NCBI GenBank assembly: GCA_020351895.1
Contig: CP070672.1
Location: 2,824,656-2,848,113, forward strand
Direction: 5' to 3'
Length of the DNA stretch: 23,458 nt
From: Thermoplasmata archaeon
GTDB taxonomy: Archaea; Thermoplasmatota; Thermoplasmata; GCA-020350865
Part shown: in pieces, positions 1-7,516 of the stretch
How the letters are laid out: each line of letters starts with the position of its first letter
Position numbering within the stretch: the stretch's first letter is position 1
Translations under genes and position numbers: made by a program
Notes under the pieces: generated by a model
Told to the model about the DNA's origin: nothing
Seen by the model: only the letters and a program-made list of their open reading frames with translations
Databases searched by the model: none

Positions 1-528
1 ACACTGGCCAACCGCATTGTGAGAGACTGGACAGGGGAGGTCATGGGGGCAACTTCGGAGATACCCCATGAAACAAGAAGGGCCAGGGTCAGTTCAGATA
101 TAGTGATTCAAAGCGACGGCTCCTCCTTGACATTGGATGTGGTGGACACACCGGGTATTGCAACCAAGATAGATTTTCATGAGTTTGTGGAGAACTATGG
201 AATGACAGAGGAGGAGGGAAGAAGAAGGGCTAAGGAGGCCACAGAGGGAGTGATCGAGGCCATAAAGTGGTTGGATGATGTGGACGGTGTGCTTCTTGTT
301 ATGGATTCGGCTGTGGATCCCTTCAACCAGATAAACATCACCATCCTTGGGAATCTCGAGGCAAGAAAATTACCGGTTTTGATTGCTGCCAACAAGATAG
401 ACAGGAAAGAATCGTCCCCGGCCACAATAAAGAATGCCTTCCCTCAGCATCCTGTGGTTCCAATAAGCGCCCTAAACGGCCATAATATAGAGAAATTGTA
501 CAAGAGAATGGTAAAGCATTTCAGGTGA
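1..528 (+). CDS. oapA: Era-like small GTPase OapA/ArvA (5' truncated)
   Basis: Archaeal Era/Ras-like GTPase, C-terminal 175 residues; the reading frame is open from base 1, so the P-loop (G1) lies upstream of the window. Visible motifs are a switch-I region with the conserved stretch EIPHETRRAR, the G3 motif DTPG at visible residues 49-52, the G4 motif NKID (in AANKIDRK) and a G5-like SAL near the end. The run RDWTG followed by EIPHETRR is characteristic of the OapA family as I recall it. The gene is followed after 4 nt by oapB and then oapC, the conserved archaeal trio. In haloarchaea the family is known as OapA (origin-associated protein) and ArvA (vesicle-forming GTPase). Internal GTG or ATG codons near base 19 are not the real start. 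Function in this organism is inferred from family membership. Confidence 0.88.
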   Translation, partial: TLANRIVRDWTGEVMGATSEIPHETRRARVSSDIVIQSDGSSLTLDVVDTPGIATKIDFHEFVENYGMTEEEGRRRAKEATEGVIEAIKWLDDVDGVLLVMDSAVDPFNQINITILGNLEARKLPVLIAANKIDRKESSPATIKNAFPQHPVVPISALNGHNIEKLYKRMVKHFR

Positions 529-532
529 AGAC

Positions 533-1099
533 ATGGCACAGAATGCAGGCATAAGCATCAATCTGATATCCATCGAACGTCTTGCTCAGATGGGCAGCAG
601 GGACAAGATTAGGTTCATTTTGAATGAGGTCAGGCGGGGTAATGTCCTGGTCTTGGAGCGCGGCCTAACCGCAAACGAAGAGGCAGAGCTCATCAAAACA
701 ACGATGGCCAACATAGATCATAAAACCTTTATTGGAATCGAGATGCAGAGCTATTCCCATGAAGATGTTAAGAAAGGCAGTTGGCTCAGCAAATTACTGG
801 GAAGAAAACAGCCCCCCAGAATGAGCGTGATAGGGCCCGCTGATCTCCTAAAAACCGTACATAAGGACGGAAACATGATTCAGGCCATGATTCTAACCCG
901 GGAATCCATAGTAGGAGAGGGCAAGGGGCAGAAGAAACCCCTCCCGGCACCACCGCAAGGGAAAAAGATGCCCCAAGAAGCCGCAAACAAGGTAACACCG
1001 AATACAGGTGCGCAGCCACAAAGTTCAAACTCAACTTCATCGGAATCGAAAGATGAAGAATCTGACACAAAAGAAAACAAAGGCTCAGAGGGGGATTGA
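533..1099 (+). CDS. oapB: DUF2073 protein OapB/ArvB
   Basis: 188-residue protein of the DUF2073 (OapB/ArvB) family. The N-terminal ~75 residues (GISINLISIERLAQMGSRDK and following) form the conserved part: one compact alpha/beta unit with the RGNVLVLERGLT strand-turn and a run ending IGIEMQSY. Residues ~85-120 include MSVIGPADLLKTV. From about residue 127 the tail is low-complexity, rich in P, Q, S, E and K and strongly acidic at the end, so probably disordered. The ATG lies 4 nt after the oapA stop, and the stop overlaps the oapC start, which implies translational coupling. The protein is thought to work with the OapA GTPase, but its biochemical role is unknown. Confidence 0.85.
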   Translation: MAQNAGISINLISIERLAQMGSRDKIRFILNEVRRGNVLVLERGLTANEEAELIKTTMANIDHKTFIGIEMQSYSHEDVKKGSWLSKLLGRKQPPRMSVIGPADLLKTVHKDGNMIQAMILTRESIVGEGKGQKKPLPAPPQGKKMPQEAANKVTPNTGAQPQSSNSTSSESKDEESDTKENKGSEGD

Positions 1100-1728
1100 T
1101 GCCGCATCAATGCTTAAAATGCGGTTCGGTTTTTGCTGATGGTTCCCCAGAGATTCTGAGAGGGTGTCCAGGTTGTGGAGGCTCCAGGTTTTTTTATACA
1201 GATGAAGCCATGTCAGACGATGAAAGAAACAAGCTCAAGGAGCAGGCCAACAAAGACATAAAACATCTTATCCAGGAGATGCTCACCAGCGATTCGGTAC
1301 CAATAAAGATAGATGAAGGGTCCCTGGAAAAAGATGAATGGGTACCATTGGGCATACCAAGCGATGCCAAGGCAGAAGAAATGGCCCCCCAAAGCAAAAA
1401 AGAACTCGAGAAAAAGATCGTTAAAAGCATCGAAGATCTCAAGTTTCCAAAGGAAAAGGGATTGAAAAGGTTGAAGTTCTCTTCCAAGGCCAAAATTAAA
1501 AAAGAGGCAAAGAAAGCCGCGCAGATAGAGGAACCACCACCTCCAAAAGCAGAGAAGCAAAAGAAGGAGGAGAATGTGGCGGTCATAACCATAAGCGATG
1601 GCATTTATGAGATAGACGTTGAGAAGCTAATGGAGAATAGCCCAATAATCGTTTCCAAGGACGGCTCCTACATGGTGCACCTCCCCTCTGTTTTTAAAAA
1701 GGCCAGAAAAAAAGGCAGTACGACCTGA
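1099..1728 (+). CDS. oapC: Zinc-ribbon protein OapC/ArvC
   Basis: 209-residue protein with an N-terminal zinc ribbon (Cys5, Cys8, Cys23, Cys26: CLKCG ... CPGCGG), then a long, highly charged Lys/Glu-rich middle (residues ~40-165, probably coiled or disordered). A short conserved C-terminal unit follows (VAVITISDGIYEIDVEKLME ... DGSYMVHLPSVF). This order matches the OapC/ArvC family. I chose the ATG at 1099, which overlaps the TGA of oapB (TGATG), over the in-frame TTG three bases upstream. It is the last gene of the oap operon; a run of eight T follows the stop and probably ends transcription. Confidence 0.85.
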   Translation: MPHQCLKCGSVFADGSPEILRGCPGCGGSRFFYTDEAMSDDERNKLKEQANKDIKHLIQEMLTSDSVPIKIDEGSLEKDEWVPLGIPSDAKAEEMAPQSKKELEKKIVKSIEDLKFPKEKGLKRLKFSSKAKIKKEAKKAAQIEEPPPPKAEKQKKEENVAVITISDGIYEIDVEKLMENSPIIVSKDGSYMVHLPSVFKKARKKGSTT

Positions 1729-1733
1729 ACATG

Positions 1734-1741
1734 TTTTTTTT
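1734..1741 (+). terminator. Poly-T terminator of the oap operon
   Basis: Eight consecutive T begin 5 nt after the oapC stop codon, the usual archaeal intrinsic termination signal. They sit immediately before the tRNA-His promoter. Confidence 0.5.
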
Positions 1742-1765
1742 AAAGAACAATGCTTATATATCCAA
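1742..1765 (+). promoter_or_regulatory. tRNA-His promoter (BRE/TATA)
   Basis: Purine-rich BRE-like AAAGAACAA followed by the TATA box CTTATATAT. The TATA box is centred about 29 nt before the tRNA 5' end, the canonical archaeal spacing. It matches the promoter at 7517-7540 at 20 of 24 positions. Confidence 0.7.
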
Positions 1766-1785
1766 TAGGCATATTTGCTCCGCAT

Positions 1786-2011
1786 GGCCGGGGTGGGGTA
1801 GCCTGGTATCCTATGGGACTGTGGCGGCCCTTTGAGAAAGCGCCGGCGGTAACCCTTTGAGAAAGGGTTAACCGAAACCTGGGGCATAAAGCCCCTTGCA
1901 CCTTCGGTGCTGGTTTACTTCGCATCCTTCGGATGCTCAGCTCCATGATAATATTCACGATCAATTGGTTGCAGACATCCCTCGACCCGAGTTCAAATCT
2001 CGGTCCCGGCC
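1786..2011 (+). tRNA. trnH: tRNA-His (GTG), intron-containing
   Basis: The mature tRNA is 1786-1824 joined to 1977-2011. G-1 (1786) is encoded and faces C73 (2011), the hallmark of tRNA-His. Acceptor stem GCCGGGG (1787-1793) pairs with TCCCGGC (2004-2010) with one G-U. D-arm 1796-1812, anticodon stem TGGGA (1814-1818) with TCCCT (1978-1982; the outermost pair T-T is mismatched). Anticodon loop C T GTG G A with anticodon GTG at 1821-1823. T-arm CCGAG-TTCAAAT-CTCGG at 1987-2003 is perfect. CCA is not encoded. All conserved tRNA positions checked by hand are present, so the gene appears functional once spliced. Confidence 0.9.
1825..1976 (+). other. Archaeal tRNA intron (bulge-helix-bulge), 152 nt
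   Basis: Intron at the canonical 37/38 position. The bulge-helix-bulge is visible: CTGT (1819-1822) pairs with GCAG (1971-1974). The 5' bulge is GGC (1823-1825) with the cut after 1824; the 3' bulge is ACA (1975-1977) with the cut after 1976. The intron-side helix is 1826-1829 with 1967-1970 (two C-G and two G-U pairs), extended by TTGA/TCAA (1832-1835 with 1961-1964). The interior holds several hairpins: 1851-1869 (8 bp, GAG loop), 1881-1895 (5 bp), 1898-1910 (5 bp, TTC loop) and 1922-1936 (6 bp, TTC loop). A 13-nt direct repeat occurs at 1828-1840 and 1853-1865. Confidence 0.85.
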
Positions 2012-2018
2012 CTCTCAG

Positions 2019-2030
2019 TTTTTATTTATT
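2019..2030 (+). terminator. T-rich terminator after tRNA-His
   Basis: T-rich stretch (TTTTTATTTATT) beginning 8 nt after the tRNA 3' end, a typical archaeal termination signal for a monocistronic tRNA. Confidence 0.5.
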
Positions 2031-2122
2031 CACATTCGAGGACCGGGACCTTGATGTCCGAGTAATGTTGGAAGTTCAAAAATGTCTTAAGCTCGAACAT
2101 CTCGGTAACCGGTCCCATAATT

Positions 2123-2131
2123 CTTTTAAAC
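2123..2131 (+). promoter_or_regulatory. Probable argF TATA box
   Basis: CTTTTAAAC lies about 46 nt before the argF ATG, giving a predicted transcript start near 2155 and a short leader. It is the best TATA-like element in the 165-nt gap. The rest of the gap holds an inverted near-copy of the tRNA 3' end at 2038-2050. Confidence 0.4.
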
Positions 2132-2176
2132 CAAAAGTTTTACAAACCCAATCTCATTTAGGCTGCGGTGCTTAGC

Positions 2177-3100
2177 ATGAAGAGAGACTTACTTTCCATA
2201 ATGGATGTCAAAGACGATATCAATGAAATCCTGAATCTTGCTACCGACTTGAAGTTGAGGTGGGAGAAAAAAGAGGAGTACCTGCCCTTAAAAAACAAGA
2301 GTCTGGCCATGATCTTTGAAAAACCAAGCACACGAACAAGGATCAGCTTCGAAGTCGCCATGACACAACTCGGAGGTCATGCACTCTATCTGAGCCCAAA
2401 GGATTTACAGATGGGGAGAGGAGAGACCATAGCTGACACTGCAAAGGTGCTCAGCAGATATGTGGCCGTCATAATGTACAGGGCATTCAAGCATGATATG
2501 ATGGTGGAGCTGGCAAAAAACGCCTCGGTTCCAGTGATAAATGCATTGGATGATCTTGAGCACCCCTGTCAGATTCTTGCAGACCTCCTCACCATAAAGG
2601 AGCATAAAGGTGATCTAAAAGGCTTGAATCTGGCTTATGTTGGAGATGGAAACAATGTATGCAACTCTCTATTACTAGGCTGTGCCCTGGTTGGTTTAAA
2701 CATGAACGTGAGCTGTCCAGCAGGTTACCTTCCAAACAATGCAATTTTTGAAAAAGCATCCCAGATTGCACAGAAAAATGGAGTACATCTCCATATGATC
2801 CCCAATCCCATGGAAGCGGTTCGAAATACGGATGTAATTTACACCGATGTTTGGGTATCCATGGGCGATGAGGACGAGAAGGAGAAGAGGTTTGAGGCAT
2901 TCAATCCCTATCAGGTCAATTCTCAGTTGGTGAGCCACGGAAAGCCTGATTGCGTTGTAATGCACTGTCTTCCAGCCCATCGGGGGCAGGAAATCACTGA
3001 CGACGTCATGGATGGTGACCATTCAATTGTATTTGATCAGGCTGAGAATCGCTTACATGCCCAAAAGGCACTGCTTGTGAAATTGTTGGGGGAAGGATAG
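2177..3100 (+). CDS. argF: Ornithine carbamoyltransferase
   Basis: 307 residues, normal length for the family. It transfers the carbamoyl group of carbamoyl phosphate to ornithine, giving citrulline in cytoplasmic arginine biosynthesis. The carbamoyl-phosphate loop STRTR is at residues 51-55, HPCQ at 129-132, the ornithine-side SMG loop in DVWVSMGDE at 225-232, and the HCLP catalytic-cysteine motif at 263-266. VGDGNNVCNS at 155-164 is typical of OTC rather than aspartate carbamoyltransferase. The ATG at 2177 gives the classic archaeal N-terminus MKRDLLS and has GGTG about 6 nt upstream; a GTG at 2168 is in frame but less likely. The gene stands alone, with no other arginine genes in the window. 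Confidence 0.95.
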   Translation: MKRDLLSIMDVKDDINEILNLATDLKLRWEKKEEYLPLKNKSLAMIFEKPSTRTRISFEVAMTQLGGHALYLSPKDLQMGRGETIADTAKVLSRYVAVIMYRAFKHDMMVELAKNASVPVINALDDLEHPCQILADLLTIKEHKGDLKGLNLAYVGDGNNVCNSLLLGCALVGLNMNVSCPAGYLPNNAIFEKASQIAQKNGVHLHMIPNPMEAVRNTDVIYTDVWVSMGDEDEKEKRFEAFNPYQVNSQLVSHGKPDCVVMHCLPAHRGQEITDDVMDGDHSIVFDQAENRLHAQKALLVKLLGEG

Positions 3101-3102
3101 GA

Positions 3103-3111
3103 TTTAAATAT
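3103..3111 (+). promoter_or_regulatory. TATA box for the GT-C/DPM1 operon
   Basis: TTTAAATAT lies directly after the argF stop and about 57 nt before the ATG at 3164. It would start transcription near 3135 and separates the glycosyltransferase operon from argF. Confidence 0.45.
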
Positions 3112-3163
3112 TTGCTACGAAATAAATGAAGAGATACCATGGACATTATAGGAAATTGAGTAT

Positions 3164-4924
3164 ATGACTTCTGAAGGGGATACGGAAAACAAAACCGAGG
3201 AGCAAAAAGAAGAAACTCCTCAAAAAGGGCTTATTTCTCGGATGTTTGCATTGATTGAAAGCAGGAATCCGAAACTCGCCTTGAAGTTGAGGGACCTTCG
3301 TATTCAGGCTTTTATATTGTTCATACTGTTGTCGATTTTCTATCTCAATCTCATTATATGGGATTTTTACTTCAGTGCCGACTCCATGTGGTATGGCATA
3401 TTGCTTAAGAACTGGTTCGAAACCGGTGAGATGGATAATTTCGATTTATTTCATCCAGCCCACCCATTGATAATGCCAATTGCCATCATGTTCACCCACC
3501 TGATGATTCCTCTAATCGGCAAGAACTATCTTCTTAGTTATGCAATAATGGATGCGATTTTAGGAGGGCTAGCAGTTTCGTTATTTTACCTGGTATGTAA
3601 TAAGTTCATCAACAATAGAAAGTATTCTCTTATCTGCTCCTTGGCATTGGCTTTTTCCTTTACTTTCTGGGAGAACTGTGAGATGGCTGAGGACAGAGTC
3701 CTTGGTTATATTTTTCTGATCCTGTATATACCAGTTATGTTTTCATTTGTAGGTGAAATAAAGCCTTTTAAGCGGTTAGAATCCCTCAAGACCTGGCAGA
3801 TGGGGCTGTTTACCGGGATCTTCATGGGACTAACAATTGCGGTGCATTTCTCCTTGGTGCTATTGTTTTTGTTCACATTGATACTTGGATGGAGATATTA
3901 TGGTCTCAAATTCTTTATCAGCCAAAAGTTCATTTGGTATATAATTGGCACAGCAATAGTTTGTGGGATCGTTTTTGGTTTGGTGGCGTGGGCCTTAGGG
4001 GTGAGCAATCTCAGTGAGTTTATGGGCATGTTCACGGGATACCATACCGGTAATAGGGGTTCACAATATTTTGCGCTTTCAGATCCCGGGAGCATCGTAT
4101 GGACCGCGCAAATTCGAGGCATGGTAGGAGGAGTATTTACGGCATTTTTTATGTTCGTTTCAGATAACCCAATATATAATGCAGCGATAATTGGGATATG
4201 TGCGGTTTTACTCTTGCTTATGGCCTTTATCATGATAAATGCAAGAAAAAACAAGGTGGTGAGTTCCTTTTACATATTGATAATAATCTGGTTTGCGCAC
4301 TTTATCTTCTTTGCTCCAGATGACAGAAATTCCTGGGCTTTTTTATTGGTGCCTGTATGGCTATCTGTTGGAATCAGCTTGGATATCGTTTCAAAGGAAG
4401 GCGCAAGTTTAATGCTTCTAAAACGCAGGTTGCCTGATAAGATCGCCAAGGCCATTACACCCATTGTATCCATATTGATAGTCGCGATGTTCATAAACAA
4501 CACCATTGTATTTGCAGATGCACATTTCAATCATGATGACAGAGAAAAGTTCGTGCAATTCGTAGATGAAAATATTCAGGATGACGACTCAATAATTATA
4601 ATGGACACCACCCTGGGTGTGTTTTTTGGCTATTTCTCAGATAGGGAGACCATAGCATTTGTGTCTGTGGTAACGGATCCCGAGGTCTCTTTATACATAA
4701 ACGAGTCCTTCAACAGTTCACAATCGATTTATTTGGGCGAGTTTTTTCTCTTGGATTCTTATGTACAAGTTGGTAGTGGAAGACATGAACATACATACGA
4801 GGCGAGATTGGAGTTTCACAGAGAGTATGTAGAAAGATTCAATAGCATGTACATTATCGAGCGGGCATACGAATACGAATGGAGTGACATATATATTATT
4901 ACGGCTTTAAATGAAACCGGCTAA
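3164..4924 (+). CDS. GT-C-like multi-pass membrane protein (putative lipid-sugar-dependent glycosyltransferase)
   Basis: 586 residues. A charged, hydrophilic cytoplasmic N-terminus (about 45 residues) is followed by roughly ten hydrophobic membrane segments up to about residue 450, then a soluble C-terminal domain of about 130 residues, probably outside. The first extracytoplasmic loop after TM1 carries acidic FSADSMWYG and then HPAHPLIMP, resembling the catalytic loop of PMT/ArnT and DUF2723 (GT-C) enzymes that use polyprenyl-phosphate sugars. This fold call is by pattern only; I see no family-specific signature that fixes the substrate. It sits 31 nt upstream of a DPM1-type enzyme that would make such a donor, which supports the role. 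The start ATG has only a weak ribosome site (GGA). Confidence 0.6.
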   Translation: MTSEGDTENKTEEQKEETPQKGLISRMFALIESRNPKLALKLRDLRIQAFILFILLSIFYLNLIIWDFYFSADSMWYGILLKNWFETGEMDNFDLFHPAHPLIMPIAIMFTHLMIPLIGKNYLLSYAIMDAILGGLAVSLFYLVCNKFINNRKYSLICSLALAFSFTFWENCEMAEDRVLGYIFLILYIPVMFSFVGEIKPFKRLESLKTWQMGLFTGIFMGLTIAVHFSLVLLFLFTLILGWRYYGLKFFISQKFIWYIIGTAIVCGIVFGLVAWALGVSNLSEFMGMFTGYHTGNRGSQYFALSDPGSIVWTAQIRGMVGGVFTAFFMFVSDNPIYNAAIIGICAVLLLLMAFIMINARKNKVVSSFYILIIIWFAHFIFFAPDDRNSWAFLLVPVWLSVGISLDIVSKEGASLMLLKRRLPDKIAKAITPIVSILIVAMFINNTIVFADAHFNHDDREKFVQFVDENIQDDDSIIIMDTTLGVFFGYFSDRETIAFVSVVTDPEVSLYINESFNSSQSIYLGEFFLLDSYVQVGSGRHEHTYEARLEFHREYVERFNSMYIIERAYEYEWSDIYIITALNETG

Positions 4925-4955
4925 GAGCCAGTGTTTAAAAAGGAGCGGCCAGGTA

Positions 4956-5660
4956 ATGAAAGTATCCATCGTTCTCCCAACATACAACGAAAGAGAAAAC
5001 ATCGTAAACTTGATACAGGCTGTGTTCGAACAGGTGAAGGATGATTGTGAGGTGGTGGTGGTAGATGACAACTCACCAGACGGCACCTGGAAATTGGTTG
5101 AGGAGATTGACGACTTCCGGGTAAAATTAATACGCAGGATGGACGAGAAGGGATTGGCATCGGCCATTAAAAGGGGAATAGAGGCCTCGGAGGGGGATGT
5201 CGTTGTGGTCATGGACACCGATTTCTCTCATCCAACTGAGACCATCCCTGAATTGATTGCTACGACTCGTGATTTCCATATAGCCAGAGGCTCAAGATAT
5301 GTTGAGGGTGGTGGTATGGAGTCCACGAGGGAAAGAGTCCTTCTTAGTAAGTTGACCAACCTTTTCGCAAAGTTGTTATTGGGTTTGGACATAAAGGATT
5401 CCACAAGTAGTTTCTTTGCCGCAAGACGCGAAGTTTTTAGGGATATTGAGATATTGGATGAATGGGGCACCCACGGTAATTACAGTATAGGATTTTTATT
5501 TACCGCCAGGAAGAAAGGCCTCAAGATCAAGGAGGTGCCTTTTCTATATAAGGATAGAATTGCAGGTACAACGAAGACTTCTCCCGATAAGGGTAGACTT
5601 TTAAAATGGGGTGTGAGGTATTGCCTCACAGTGCTAAGATTGCGATTCAAGAGTCCATGA
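4956..5660 (+). CDS. DPM1-type GT2 glycosyltransferase, paralogue 1
   Basis: 234-residue family 2 glycosyltransferase of the dolichol-phosphate mannose synthase group. It is predicted to transfer a hexose from a nucleotide sugar to dolichyl phosphate at the cytoplasmic membrane face. The nucleotide-binding strand and loop VVVVDDNSPDG end at residue 43; the metal-binding DXD is MDTDFSHP (86-93); SFFAARREVF and GNYSIGFLF match the conserved acceptor-side region. No C-terminal membrane segment is present, so it is the short soluble form. The ATG at 4956 is chosen because it aligns exactly with the second copy at 7597; the frame is open further upstream, overlapping the previous gene, but that part is not conserved. 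Probable operon with the GT-C-like gene. The sugar (mannose or glucose) cannot be told. Confidence 0.88.
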   Translation: MKVSIVLPTYNERENIVNLIQAVFEQVKDDCEVVVVDDNSPDGTWKLVEEIDDFRVKLIRRMDEKGLASAIKRGIEASEGDVVVVMDTDFSHPTETIPELIATTRDFHIARGSRYVEGGGMESTRERVLLSKLTNLFAKLLLGLDIKDSTSSFFAARREVFRDIEILDEWGTHGNYSIGFLFTARKKGLKIKEVPFLYKDRIAGTTKTSPDKGRLLKWGVRYCLTVLRLRFKSP

Positions 5661-5799
5661 GTACGAGGCTCAAGGCGAATCAATAAAAAAGGGAAATATT
5701 TGCACCATTCCTCGGAGATTTTTAGTTCCTTAAAGTAAAACTCAAAAACCGCCTTCGATACCCTTGCCGCTTTGAAGTTTCATTCATCTCTGAAAAATA

Positions 5800-7062
5800 T
5801 TACTTCTTACGATCAGTTATTTCCAAATTAGGCAAAGGGAATATAAGCTTTCCACCTGATGCAAGAAAATCAGTCTCTCTTTCTATAAACTCATGTCGAA
5901 AATGCCATGGGAGAACCAAGAAATAATCCGGCTTCGCTTTCCTGGCCTCTTCCTCTGAGATTATTGGGATATTGGTACTAGGTGTTCGACGTCCCCATTT
6001 CTCGGGATTCCTATCGGCTGAAGCGGTTATTAAGGTATGATCAATGTTGAAAAATTGTAAGAGGACATTTCCTTTAGTCGATGCGCCATATGCATATATT
6101 GATTTTCCGTTCGATTTTTCGGTGGTTAGAAAGTCATTCAACTCATTCTTTATACGTAATACACGTTCCTTGAAATCTTTATAGGGTTGCTCAGAATCAA
6201 GTTCTAACTTCTCCTCGTTAGAAAATATCTGATCGATTTTCTTTTGATTGGATTTAAGTTCCGATTCATTATGACATACATAAACCCTAAAACTTCCGCC
6301 GTTTATGTCATTGAGTTCTACGTCGAAAATTCTTAAATCATTCCTCCTTAACATCCAATCTATTTGCTTAAGTGAATAGTACTCCAGATGTTCATGGCAT
6401 ATGGTATCAAATGCATTCATTTTCAACATTGTAGGCATATAACTCTGCTCCAATATCCAGATTCCAGCTGGATGTAAAGTTTTCTTGATATCTTCTACAA
6501 AGTCCATGGGTATTTCTAAATCATAAAACATTGCGATAGATGTGATCGCTTTTGCTTGTTTATCCGGAGAAACCGCAAAATAATTTGATGAATTGAAGTA
6601 GTCACTAACCAGTTCGGTGTCTTCAGAATAGAATTCCGAAAACTGCTTACCTGCCAGGTCGATCCCAATTTTCCGCAAGCCTGACGTGTGGTAACTATTT
6701 AATAAAGTTGCATCATTACTTCCGATATCAAGAACCACATCGCCAACGGTTAAATCCACTATTTCTTGCACCCTATGAACGATACTTTTTAGGTGCTCAC
6801 TCATAGTTCTGTTTATTCCCGATCTATAACCATAGTTATTTAAATACAATTCTTCATAAGGAACTGAATGTTTAAGTTGCAGTAACCCACAGGCTTCGGA
6901 ATTTTTATCATTACATTTTACCATTTCTAATGGGGCATTTGGTGGGTCTGGTTCCCCTTCATATGGAAATCTTCCGGATAGTGCTTGAACGCCCAAATCG
7001 AAAACAGGTATTAGATCAGGGTTTCCACAAATACGGCACTTTTTTATTTCTTTGATTTCCAT
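5800..7062 (-). CDS. Class I SAM methyltransferase with zinc-binding N-terminus (sugar C-methyltransferase-like)
   Basis: 420 residues with the three-part build of the TylCIII/NovU-type C-methyltransferase family. The N-terminal zinc site is CRIC (Cys9, Cys12) with Cys50 and Cys58. The central Rossmann SAM domain has motif I VLDIGSNDATLL (residues 110-121), and the conserved C-terminal domain contains YAYGASTKGNVLLQFF and later FLVLPWHFRHEF. Known members methylate keto-sugar nucleotides, so a modified-sugar role is likely, but no nucleotide-sugar pathway genes are in the window to confirm it. It lies on the opposite strand between the two DPM1 paralogues and converges on the first one. Its AT-rich composition and lone placement suggest an inserted accessory gene (inference). 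Confidence 0.85.
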   Translation of the reverse strand: MEIKEIKKCRICGNPDLIPVFDLGVQALSGRFPYEGEPDPPNAPLEMVKCNDKNSEACGLLQLKHSVPYEELYLNNYGYRSGINRTMSEHLKSIVHRVQEIVDLTVGDVVLDIGSNDATLLNSYHTSGLRKIGIDLAGKQFSEFYSEDTELVSDYFNSSNYFAVSPDKQAKAITSIAMFYDLEIPMDFVEDIKKTLHPAGIWILEQSYMPTMLKMNAFDTICHEHLEYYSLKQIDWMLRRNDLRIFDVELNDINGGSFRVYVCHNESELKSNQKKIDQIFSNEEKLELDSEQPYKDFKERVLRIKNELNDFLTTEKSNGKSIYAYGASTKGNVLLQFFNIDHTLITASADRNPEKWGRRTPSTNIPIISEEEARKAKPDYFLVLPWHFRHEFIERETDFLASGGKLIFPLPNLEITDRKK

Positions 7063-7446
7063 GGAAATTCCAGCTTTATATCTTCGAAGGTTTTGTTAGA
7101 AAATTTGTTTCGCTTGGATGTTTGAGTGGATATAATATAAAATCACTCGCCATTTTACCATCGTTCCCTTGTAAACTAAATCCTTCTCTCATATTAAACT
7201 TGGCTAACTTCATAAATTACAATTTCGTCTCATTCCTGGTTCCCTGTTCTGCTTTTAAATATTATTCAACCAATTTTTGTTATCATATATTCAACAATGA
7301 AGTTGTTTGTAGTCATTTTTATACCTATTTATAAACTTTTTGATGTGCCAATGCGACAGTCCACTCAAGAAATTTTCCTTTCGTATTATGTGCATATTCG
7401 AATATTAATTTCTTTTGGTACCAAAGGTGTATGCAGCCGCATCGTA

Positions 7447-7481
7447 AGATCCTTTCGGACAGGGTGTAAACCCTCCGATCT
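7447..7481 (+). other. Imperfect hairpin in intergenic GC-richer patch
   Basis: Three nested helices, AGAT/ATCT, CGG/CCG and AGGG/CCCT, close on a TGTAAA loop; all asymmetric bulges are on the 5' arm. It lies 36 nt upstream of the DPM1-2 promoter. Function unknown; it may be chance. Confidence 0.3.
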
Positions 7482-7516
7482 AATTCATTCCACCCAATTC
7501 TGAATAAGCATTTAAG

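Noticed and set aside
1194..1604. Minus-strand open frames opposite oapC
   Set aside because: Ser/Phe/Leu-rich shadow of the Lys/Glu-rich OapC middle region.
1851..1936. Series of short inverted repeats read as a CRISPR array or mobile element
   Set aside because: The hairpins differ in sequence, have no regular spacing, and lie wholly inside the tRNA intron.
1825..1976. C/D box guide RNA in the tRNA-His intron
   Set aside because: I could not find a convincing box C and box D pair at proper spacing.
1..3100. Replication origin near oapABC
   Set aside because: No orc1/cdc6 gene, no origin-type repeats and no AT-rich unwinding element flanked by them were seen; the association is known for haloarchaea only.
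5661..5799. Terminator hairpin between DPM1-1 and the convergent methyltransferase
   Set aside because: Only a 6-bp inverted repeat with a long loop (AAGGCG/CGCCTT) was found; too weak to call.
7074..7083. TATA box for the minus-strand sugar methyltransferase
   Set aside because: It is only about 16 nt before the ATG, so the RNA start would fall inside the gene unless a later start codon is used, and the zinc ribbon begins almost at once.
7122..7503. Overlapping 68-70 codon open frames in the spacer before DPM1-2
   Set aside because: No family resemblance, no ribosome site, AT-rich chance composition, and a GC patch crossed without coding character.
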